A stretch of DNA of 41,575 bases from Spirosoma spitsbergense DSM 19989 (GTDB lineage: Bacteria > Bacteroidota > Bacteroidia > Cytophagales > Spirosomataceae), in contig NZ_KB893570.1 of the NCBI RefSeq assembly GCF_000374085.1, positions 131,727 to 173,301 on the forward strand. Direction: 5' to 3'. Positions 34,644 through 41,575 of this stretch are shown here, piece by piece. A model generated the notes under the pieces. The model ran no database searches. It had not been told where the DNA came from and saw only the letters and a list, made by a program, of their open reading frames with translations. The stretch's first letter is position 1; the number at the start of each line of letters is the position of its first letter. A program made the position numbers and the translations under genes.

Positions 34644-35525
34644 TTGGAAGCCGTAACTGAATGCCCTATTTGTGATAATAAAGAATTTAAACCTTATTTA
34701 ACATGTAATGATTACCTGGTAAGTAATGAGAAGTTTGTTATCCAGGAATGTAGTGGTTGCGGGTTTAGACTAACGAATCCCCGTCCTGACGACAAATCAA
34801 TCGGCAATTATTATAAATCGGAAAACTATATTTCACACAACGATAGAAGTGGTGGACTTATAAATTCTATATACCGTATAGTACGTAATTATACGCTTGG
34901 TTCTAAAATACGCTTAATAACAAAGCTAAATAGGGGAGAGGGTAAACTACTGGATGTCGGTTGTGGTACAGGATCTTTTCTGGAGAGTTGTAAAAGTAAT
35001 GGCTGGCAGATAACAGGTGTAGAAACAGATGCGACTGTCCGAACTCTGGCTCAGGAAAAATTAAGGGTTCAAATACATCTAAATCTGAATGAGGTACCGA
35101 ATGATGAACCATTCGACATTATTACCCTTTGGCATGTGCTGGAACATATACCTAATCTAAATGATGCTGTTGAAAGGCTCTCAATGTTACTTGCTCCAAA
35201 TGGTACACTGCTAATAGCCGTCCCAAATTCCAATTCATATGATGCAAATTATTTTAGAGAGTGTTGGGCAGCGTACGACGTTCCCCGCCACTTGTACCAT
35301 TTTACACCTCCGACAATTGAAAAGCTATTTAGGAAGCATGAGCTTCAACTAATTGAAACGAAGCCAATGGTGTTTGATGGTTTCTATATTGCCATGTTAA
35401 GCACACGTTATCAAAGTGGCAGGACAAATTACCTAAAGAGTCTTCAGGCAGGAATGTTGTCGAACACTAAAGCACGTAAAACAGGTAACTCGTCAAGTCT
35501 TATTTATATAGTAAAAAAACTCTAA
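34644..35525 (+). CDS. Class I SAM-dependent methyltransferase with N-terminal zinc site
   Basis: The start is TTG 34644 (EAVTECPICDNKEF); no in-frame ATG precedes the conserved N-terminal zinc motif, and the frame upstream is not protein-like. Four cysteines (CPIC at 7-10, CSGC at 36-39) form a likely zinc site. The methyltransferase core follows, with motif I LLDVGCGTGSF, then ITLWHVLEHIPN (motif around IV) and PNGTLLIAVPN. The substrate is unknown. It lies between mnmG and the putative origin and reads towards it; in other Bacteroidota a similar enzyme often follows mnmG. Confidence 0.9.
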   Translation: MEAVTECPICDNKEFKPYLTCNDYLVSNEKFVIQECSGCGFRLTNPRPDDKSIGNYYKSENYISHNDRSGGLINSIYRIVRNYTLGSKIRLITKLNRGEGKLLDVGCGTGSFLESCKSNGWQITGVETDATVRTLAQEKLRVQIHLNLNEVPNDEPFDIITLWHVLEHIPNLNDAVERLSMLLAPNGTLLIAVPNSNSYDANYFRECWAAYDVPRHLYHFTPPTIEKLFRKHELQLIETKPMVFDGFYIAMLSTRYQSGRTNYLKSLQAGMLSNTKARKTGNSSSLIYIVKKL

Positions 35526-36147
35526 CTGGTTGCTTATCCAAAAACTGAATCCCTGTAGATCATATATGGGAAGACACGATGAGCATAGGGTTTAACTCTA
35601 TATTTGGTTGCTCACGTTTGCTCTGGTAAAGAGTCGACATCATAAATCTAAATTCATGCTGATATCTGTTGAACAGCGTAGGATTTTCGTTTAATTTGCT
35701 CTTTCGGTAAAGGTCAATTCAATATTAAAAAAGTAAAAGTTTTGTGTGTATAACAATGTGCATAAGCTCATTTTCCAAGTGGAAAACTTGTTTACAAGAA
35801 CAAATAACCATGTGGATTAACGTTAAGGTAATCCACATGTCAATTGTGCGAGCTTATAAATGTGGAAAAATGCATACATACCACAATCTGCTTCACAAAT
35901 TTTCCCCAACAAAAAATGTTAACAACTGTTACACACAAATCCACAAGAGTTAGTAGCAAAGAATGTGGATAACATGTTATTTACCTAAAAATGAGTACGT
36001 TACAAGTGGATAATCAGGATATGGTTTGATACCTGGATGCTTATCTTATCCACAAAGAACAGTCTTAGAAGTGAACAACTTATTTGTTCACATATCCACA
36101 TGAATAACAGTTATAGTAATGTTTCTTTTAATAAAGCTAAATATATA
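35526..36147. other. Putative chromosomal replication origin (oriC) with DnaA boxes
   Basis: There is no gene here and the density of DnaA-box sequences is far above chance. Exact TTATNCACA matches: 35745-35753 (-), 35757-35765 (-), 35964-35972 (-), 36046-36054 (+). One-mismatch matches: 35534-35542 (+), 35811-35819 (-), 35829-35837 (+), 35861-35869 (-), 35929-35937 (+), 36005-36013 (-), 36084-36092 (+), 36092-36100 (+). The pair at 35809-35839 is an exact 11-bp inverted repeat (CATGTGGATTA). AT-rich stretches at 35720-35745 and 36121-36147 could be unwinding elements. The location next to mnmG supports this. Confidence 0.85.
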
Positions 36148-37956
36148 ATGTTAATAAGGATAAAAACCATTGTTGTTGTAGTATGGGTGCTATCCATTGG
36201 CATTGCCTGGGGGCAGGCCGGAGCATCGCTTGCTGATGAATACTATAAAGCCGGGGAATATGAGAAGGCGGCAAATGAATATGTAAAACTGTTGAAGACT
36301 GAAGTGACCTGGACAAGGCTAGTTCGATATGTAACGAGTCTTGAGAAAAGCAATAAAACCGAAGAGGCACTGAAGTATCTGCGAAAGCAGGTTCGGAGCG
36401 ATGAGCCAAATCAATTTTACTATGAGGTTTTGACCGGCCAAATAGCCACACAACAAGGTGACACGACGTTAGCGAACAGCCAGTACGCAGCAGCGATTAA
36501 ATCAGGGAAATCATCAGTAGCTAAGCTAGAAAAGCTGGCGGTGGCCTTTAACGAGGCAAGAGAGACCCGCTGGGCGATTAAATCACTTGAAACGGCAAGA
36601 ACCCTCAGCAAAGACCCAACGTCGTACAGTGAGGATTTAATGACACTGTATCGGGCCGCTGGTCAAACGGAAAAGGCTATTGACGAAATAATAATGACCA
36701 GTAAGCAAGCGGATAAAAAAGAAACTGTCTTAGCTACACTGCAAGGGTACCTAAACACAAAAGATGAGCCGCTGGTTGAAAAGGCTCTGTACGCCAAGAT
36801 CCAGCAGGAGCCAAATGAGTTAGCTTATAACGAGCTGTTAATCTGGTATTTTGTGCAAAAGCAAAAGTTTAGTCGTGCTTTATTGCAGGAAAAAGCAACA
36901 GATAAACGGCTTAAGTTGAATGGAAGCAGAATATATGATCTTGGTATGCTGGCAATGAACAATAAAGAATATAAGACGGCGGCTGAGGCATTTGAGTACA
37001 TTAGTACTACTTATCCACAGGGGCAACTTTATCCATTTGCCCGTAGATTAGTTATCAGCGCAAGGGAGGAAGAGGTCAAAAATACATACCCAATTGATAA
37101 AGTTGAAATTAGAAAGTTGATTGGTGACTATCAACGGATGCTTCAGGAAATAGGTACGAACAGTAAAACGCTGGAAGCATTAAGAAGCACGGCTAATTTG
37201 TACGGAAATTATCTGGACAGTAAAGATACAGCATTGACTGTATTGGATTTAGCCATTGATTTGGGTAAAACTGATAAGAACTTTATTGATCGCTGCAAAC
37301 TCGACAAAGGAGACATTTACCTATTGAAAGGGGAACCATGGGAATCTACGTTACTTTATTCACAGGTAGAAAAGTCGCAGAAAGAAGAGCTGTTAGGGTA
37401 TGAAGCAAAGCTGAAAAACGCCAAACTTCATTATTATAAAGGAGAGTTTACAGTGGCGAAAGACTTATTGGATGTCTTAAAGTTAGCGACCTCACGGGAA
37501 ATTGCCAATGATGCCGAACAGCTGAGTTTGCTCATAGTTGACAACACGGGGATGGATAGTACTGAAGCAGCCATGCGGGAATATGCCTCGATTGATTTGT
37601 TACTCTTGCAGAACAAGATGGATGAAGCGGTAGATTCGCTTAATCGAATGTTAAAAACATATACCGACCATACAATTTTAGACGAGGTGCTGTGGCTGAG
37701 GGCGAATACTTACTTAAAGCAGGGCAAAAATGCCGAAGCGTTGGATGATTTAAAGAAGATAATTAGTACTTATCCCAATGACATATTAGGGGATGATGCT
37801 CAATTTACTCAGGGAAAAATATATGAAGAGAGACTAAAAGATAAACAGGCAGCCATGGATGCATACCAAAAAGTACTAACCCAGTATCCAGGTAGTATTT
37901 ATGGCGCTGAAGCTCGGAAACGATTCCGAACACTTCGTGGCGATACAGTCAATTGA
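36148..37956 (+). CDS. Secreted tetratricopeptide-repeat protein
   Basis: ATG 36148 opens a signal peptide (MLIRIKTIVVVVWVLSIGIAWGQ, cleaved about residue 23) and gives 602 residues; the frame also extends upstream through DnaA boxes, which is not credible. The mature protein is a chain of TPR helices: ADEYYKAGEYEKAANEYVKL near the start and KQAAMDAYQKVLTQYPGS near the end. It is likely to be periplasmic or outer-membrane associated and to scaffold other proteins, in the style of YbgF/BamD-type repeats. The partner is unknown. It starts on the right side of the putative origin and reads away from it. Confidence 0.85.
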   Translation: MLIRIKTIVVVVWVLSIGIAWGQAGASLADEYYKAGEYEKAANEYVKLLKTEVTWTRLVRYVTSLEKSNKTEEALKYLRKQVRSDEPNQFYYEVLTGQIATQQGDTTLANSQYAAAIKSGKSSVAKLEKLAVAFNEARETRWAIKSLETARTLSKDPTSYSEDLMTLYRAAGQTEKAIDEIIMTSKQADKKETVLATLQGYLNTKDEPLVEKALYAKIQQEPNELAYNELLIWYFVQKQKFSRALLQEKATDKRLKLNGSRIYDLGMLAMNNKEYKTAAEAFEYISTTYPQGQLYPFARRLVISAREEEVKNTYPIDKVEIRKLIGDYQRMLQEIGTNSKTLEALRSTANLYGNYLDSKDTALTVLDLAIDLGKTDKNFIDRCKLDKGDIYLLKGEPWESTLLYSQVEKSQKEELLGYEAKLKNAKLHYYKGEFTVAKDLLDVLKLATSREIANDAEQLSLLIVDNTGMDSTEAAMREYASIDLLLLQNKMDEAVDSLNRMLKTYTDHTILDEVLWLRANTYLKQGKNAEALDDLKKIISTYPNDILGDDAQFTQGKIYEERLKDKQAAMDAYQKVLTQYPGSIYGAEARKRFRTLRGDTVN

Positions 37957-37976
37957 ATTTCTCTCTGCTTGAAGGA

Positions 37977-38009
37977 GGCTCCGTAATCATTTAGATTGAT
38001 TACGGAGCC
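37977..38009. terminator. Bidirectional terminator between TPR gene and thrC
   Basis: GGCTCCGTAATCA (37977-37989) pairs perfectly with 37997-38009 around a 7-nt loop. It sits between convergent genes; T-runs are short. Confidence 0.8.
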
Positions 38010-38016
38010 CCTTTGG

Positions 38017-39327
38017 TTAAACTATGGTCTGCAATAATGAATCCTTGAAAGCTTCATAGTTAGCGGGAATTTTAATACTATGCTTTTCTTTCTCAGAAAG
38101 CATAGCCAGCCGTTCTGGAACATCGACTGAATGGCTAATAACTTCTTCTACCAATGGCTTAAACTTGGATGGATGGGCAGTTGCTAATGCAATGCCAAAA
38201 TAATCTTTATTAGATTTTTTTGAATACGCTTCCAATCCCATGATTCCAATAGCGGTGTGTGGACAAGCCACATAGTCGTATTGACTATAAATCTGTTTTA
38301 TGCCAATTCGAGTTTCATCGTCGCTAAAAAAGTAGCCAGAAATATTTTCTCTAAAGTGCTCATAATTATTCTTGTATAAATACGAAAGCCTGGTGAAATT
38401 ACTCGGGCTTCCAACATCCATAGCATTGGAAATAGTTGCTACAGAAGGTCGTGGAAGATAATTCCCCGTTTCCAAGTACTTAGGAACAATATCATTAAGG
38501 TTTGTAGAGGCAATGAAATGTTCTACTGGTAACCCCATCTTCTGAACCATAACACCAGCAGTCAAATTTCCAAAGTTTCCACTGGGCGTTGAAAAAACAA
38601 TCGGCTTCCCAAATTTACGAGCTTGTCCATACGCTTTGACGTAGTAGAATCCCTGAGGTATAAGTCTGAATATATTGATGGAATTAGCTGAAGAAAGAGG
38701 AATCTGGGAGTTAAGTTCAGTATCGATAAAGGCCTCTTTAACGATAGCCTGACAATCATCAAATGAGCCTTCTATCTCAAAAGCCTGTACATTACCACCC
38801 AGAGTGGTTAGCTGTTTTTCCTGCAAATCGCTAATTCGCCCGCTGGGATAAAGAATTGAAACTCTAATTCCCGGTACGTTGTGAAAACCCATGGCAACAG
38901 CGCCACCGGTATCACCTGATGTGGCTACAAGAATATGAACTTCTTTGTCACTAATTTTTAGATAGTAAGACATAAACGCAGCCATATATCGTGCACCAAC
39001 GTCTTTAAACGCAAGCGAAGGACCATGAAACAACTCCAGAACTCCAGTTTTACCTGGCTGTAAATCAACCAATGGGGTATCAAATGGAAATGCCTGATGC
39101 GTCAATTCTTCCAGGTCAGTCTTACTTATTTCGTCGCCGAAAAGGGCCTTACTAATCTCAAAACCAATATCAGCTAAAGACTGTGATGCAATTGCATTGA
39201 AAAAATCAGGGTCAAGATTGGGCAAAGGAGAAGGCATGTATAAACCCTTATCAAAAGGCATACTTCTAAACAATGCCTGCTCAGAAGTAACAGTCTTCTC
39301 TGGATTATTCGTACTATAAAAGCGCAT
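38017..39327 (-). CDS. thrC: Threonine synthase
   Basis: The 436-residue PLP enzyme makes threonine from O-phosphohomoserine. The PLP lysine is Lys 108 in HGPSLAFKDVGARYM. Other family hallmarks are the N-terminal MRFYSTN (substrate side), VATSGDTGGAVAMGF (phosphate and PLP binding), PSGNFGNLTAGVMVQ, and the C-terminal YVACPHTAIGIMGLEAY. It is of the bacterial type that starts with a short N-terminal domain. It is monocistronic on the minus strand, ending at a shared terminator, and starts by ATG 39327. Confidence 0.97.
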   Translation of the reverse strand: MRFYSTNNPEKTVTSEQALFRSMPFDKGLYMPSPLPNLDPDFFNAIASQSLADIGFEISKALFGDEISKTDLEELTHQAFPFDTPLVDLQPGKTGVLELFHGPSLAFKDVGARYMAAFMSYYLKISDKEVHILVATSGDTGGAVAMGFHNVPGIRVSILYPSGRISDLQEKQLTTLGGNVQAFEIEGSFDDCQAIVKEAFIDTELNSQIPLSSANSINIFRLIPQGFYYVKAYGQARKFGKPIVFSTPSGNFGNLTAGVMVQKMGLPVEHFIASTNLNDIVPKYLETGNYLPRPSVATISNAMDVGSPSNFTRLSYLYKNNYEHFRENISGYFFSDDETRIGIKQIYSQYDYVACPHTAIGIMGLEAYSKKSNKDYFGIALATAHPSKFKPLVEEVISHSVDVPERLAMLSEKEKHSIKIPANYEAFKDSLLQTIV

Positions 39328-39439
39328 GAGTATTAGTAGAGTGACAATACAAAGTTCGGGAAATCAGTCGAATGAATTGGAATGGAATGAATGAATTATA
39401 GAAAACAAATGCGAAATAGCGTATAGTATGGCTAATCCG

Positions 39440-39447
39440 TAAATTTG
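39440..39447 (+). promoter_or_regulatory. Candidate -7 box of pruA
   Basis: TAAATTTG fits TAnnTTTG about 22 bp before the pruA ATG, with no clear TTG at the -33 distance. The leader would be very short. Confidence 0.3.
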
Positions 39448-39468
39448 TAAAAACTAGAACACTTCATT

Positions 39469-41100
39469 ATGTCTACAGGAATATTCAGAGTGCCAACACC
39501 AGTAAACGAACCCGTAAAAGAGTATCGTGTAGGGTCTCCAGAACGTAAGGTTATTGAACAGGCGTTAGCCGATTTTAGAGCGAAAGAAACGGATATTCCA
39601 ATGTATATTGGAGAAACCGAAGTTCGGACCCAAAATAAGCTACGTGTTGCCCCACCCCACAACCATAAACATACCTTAGGCTATTTTTATGAAGGAGATG
39701 CCAGCCATGTTGAACTGGCAATAGAGGCCGCTCTATCAGCAAAAAGTGCCTGGGCTAATCTAAAGTGGGAACACCGCGCCAGTATATTTCTAAAAGCGGC
39801 TGACTTGATCGCCGGTCCATACCGTGCTCAAATTAATGCAGCAACAATGCTTGGCCAGTCAAAAAATGTTTATCAGGCTGAAATAGATTCAGCTTGTGAA
39901 TTAATTGACTTTCTGCGGTTTAACGTTCATTACGCTGATGAAATATATCGCCAACAACCAGAGTCATCCCCAGGTGTCTGGAATCGATTGGAATACCGAC
40001 CATTAGAGGGTTTTGTTTTTGCATTGACACCATTCAACTTCACGGCCATCGCTGGGAATCTACCCACTTCCGCTGCCCTGATGGGAAACACAGTTGTTTG
40101 GAAACCAGCTTATTCTCAAATACTCTCAGCCAAAATAATCATGGAAGTTTTGCTGGAGGCTGGCTTACCCGGTGGCGTAATTAACTTAATCTACGTTGAT
40201 GGACCAGTAGCCGGAGACGTAATATTCAACCACAAAGATTTCGCAGGCATTCATTTTACGGGCAGCACAGGTGTTTTTCAAAAAATATGGGCAACCATTG
40301 GAGCCAATATCCACAAGTACAAAAGTTATCCACGAATTGTGGGTGAAACAGGAGGTAAGGATTTTGTACTGGTTCATGAATCAGCCAATGCCGATGAAGT
40401 AGCAACGGGCTTAGTTCGTGGAGCTTTTGAATATCAGGGGCAAAAATGTTCAGCGGCTTCACGTGCTTATATTCCATCTACACTCTGGCCTGCCATTGAA
40501 AGTAGGATAAAAGAGTTTCTGGGAGAAATTAAAATGGGTGGCACCGAAGATTTCACCAACTTCATCAATGCGGTTATTGACGAGCGAGCATTCAAAAGAA
40601 TTTCCGCTTACATTGATGAAGCTAAAGGAAGCGAAAAAGTAAAGATTGTCGCGGGGGGGAACTACGATGGGTCAGTAGGCTATTTTATTGAGCCAACCGT
40701 GCTACAGGTAAGCGACCCTAACTATCGAACGATGTGTGAAGAGATATTTGGTCCCGTACTATCTGTGTATATCTACGAGCCAGAGGAATTTGATTCCATC
40801 ATAGATATTGTGGATGCAACTTCTCCCTATGCGCTTACAGGATCAATCTTTGCCAGAGATAAATACATAGTCGATTTAGTGACCGACAGGCTTCAAAACG
40901 CGGCTGGTAACTTTTATATCAATGATAAACCAACAGGAGCAGTCGTAGGGCAACAACCATTTGGGGGAGCAAGGGCTTCGGGAACCAACGACAAGGCTGG
41001 CTCCGCACTAAACTTATATCGTTGGATATCAGCCAGAACGATTAAAGAAACATTTGTGTCGCCGAAACATTACACATATCCATTTCTACAGGCTGACTAA
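39469..41100 (+). CDS. pruA: L-glutamate gamma-semialdehyde dehydrogenase
   Basis: This enzyme oxidises glutamate gamma-semialdehyde (from proline) to glutamate with NAD. The 543-residue protein is an aldehyde dehydrogenase with catalytic Cys 327 (YQGQKCSAASRAY) and Glu 293 (VGETGGKDF). Other family marks are FTGSTGVF, PFNFTAIAGNLPT and the C-terminal PTGAVVGQQPFGGARASGTND. Length fits the 1-pyrroline-5-carboxylate dehydrogenase family. The proline dehydrogenase partner is not adjacent. It is a single gene ending close to the rRNA promoter. Confidence 0.96.
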   Translation: MSTGIFRVPTPVNEPVKEYRVGSPERKVIEQALADFRAKETDIPMYIGETEVRTQNKLRVAPPHNHKHTLGYFYEGDASHVELAIEAALSAKSAWANLKWEHRASIFLKAADLIAGPYRAQINAATMLGQSKNVYQAEIDSACELIDFLRFNVHYADEIYRQQPESSPGVWNRLEYRPLEGFVFALTPFNFTAIAGNLPTSAALMGNTVVWKPAYSQILSAKIIMEVLLEAGLPGGVINLIYVDGPVAGDVIFNHKDFAGIHFTGSTGVFQKIWATIGANIHKYKSYPRIVGETGGKDFVLVHESANADEVATGLVRGAFEYQGQKCSAASRAYIPSTLWPAIESRIKEFLGEIKMGGTEDFTNFINAVIDERAFKRISAYIDEAKGSEKVKIVAGGNYDGSVGYFIEPTVLQVSDPNYRTMCEEIFGPVLSVYIYEPEEFDSIIDIVDATSPYALTGSIFARDKYIVDLVTDRLQNAAGNFYINDKPTGAVVGQQPFGGARASGTNDKAGSALNLYRWISARTIKETFVSPKHYTYPFLQAD

Positions 41101-41126
41101 ATTTTAAAAAAAAGTTGAGAAAAAGC

Positions 41127-41158
41127 TTGCGAAAGGTAGGTTGATACTCTTACCTTTG
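41127..41158 (+). promoter_or_regulatory. rRNA operon promoter (Bacteroidota type)
   Basis: TTG (41127-41129), a 21-nt spacer and TACCTTTG (41151-41158) match the Bacteroidota -33/-7 consensus closely. Transcription should begin a few bases past 41158 and run into the 16S gene. Confidence 0.8.
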
Positions 41159-41163
41159 CAGTC

Positions 41164-41301
41164 CCAAAACACAGGGAGGGCCAACAGCGGTTGGCCACCA
41201 TCTCGAAAGAGAAACAGTTCTTTGACGTATTGACATTAACAGAATAGCATTAATTAAGGCTATAAACATCGTGATTGACTTCGGTTAATCACACAATTAT
41301 T
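41164..41301 (+). other. rRNA leader with hairpins and boxA-like sequence
   Basis: The leader holds a GGCCAAC/GTTGGCC hairpin (41179-41196), a TCTCGAAAGAGA tetraloop hairpin (41201-41212) and GTTCTTTGAC (from 41217), resembling the boxA antitermination element found before bacterial 16S genes. Confidence 0.6.

Positions 41302-41575
<274 letters not shown>

Noticed and set aside
35744..35953. A 70-codon open frame in the origin region
   Set aside because: It is made of DnaA-box and AT-rich sequence with no protein-like pattern; the region is explained better as oriC.
36037..36147. Upstream extension of the TPR protein
   Set aside because: It would code through DnaA boxes and lacks a signal peptide; ATG 36148 gives one.

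Overview
The window is chromosomal DNA from a Bacteroidota bacterium of the order Cytophagales, most likely Spirosoma or a close relative. The evidence is the start of a 16S rRNA gene at the right end with the Cytophagales-style 5' sequence, Bacteroidota promoter boxes (TAnnTTTG, with TACCTTTG before the rRNA), many lipoproteins, a GldJ-type protein, a DUF4175 protein and the general gene content. No phage, transposon, CRISPR or tRNA gene was seen. Sampled lines fall from roughly 48-58 % GC left of about 22 kb to roughly 35-42 % to the right.

Layout. 1-3.9 kb: a four-gene plus-strand cluster of envelope proteins (membrane-anchored beta-barrel protein cut by the window edge, cysteine-rich secreted protein, serpin lipoprotein, small lipoprotein), closed by a terminator. 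4.3-9.3 kb: a small membrane protein, typA, tiny secreted or low-complexity proteins, a GGCT-like protein and a dienelactone hydrolase. 9.3-17.7 kb: a metallophosphoesterase and a four-gene RND efflux operon (TetR regulator, TolC, adaptor, pump). 17.9-20.3 kb: recF and pdhA. 20.4-22.4 kb: a three-gene aromatic or quinone-handling cassette (glyoxalase-fold dioxygenase, esterase, muconolactone-isomerase-like protein) behind a palindromic operator candidate. 22.5-28.8 kb: a possible gene remnant, an orphan barstar-like protein, mfd, gldJ and comF. 28.9-35.5 kb: a conserved small protein, the DUF4175 protein, mnmG and a methyltransferase.

The stretch 35.5-36.15 kb has no convincing gene and is packed with DnaA boxes. 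Four match TTATNCACA exactly and about eight differ by one base. I read it as the likely chromosomal replication origin, oriC. Two parS-like palindromes (22.75 kb, and 32.68 kb just before mnmG) and the rRNA operon pointing away from the site fit this. To the right lie a TPR protein, thrC, pruA and the rRNA operon.

Most gene ends carry unusually clear hairpin terminators, several with perfect stems of 14-28 bp shared by convergent genes. The most interesting features are the oriC/parS arrangement, the efflux operon with its odd intergenic inverted repeats and the long linker in its TolC, the serpin lipoprotein, and the aromatic cassette. I found no clear evidence of a wholly new system.
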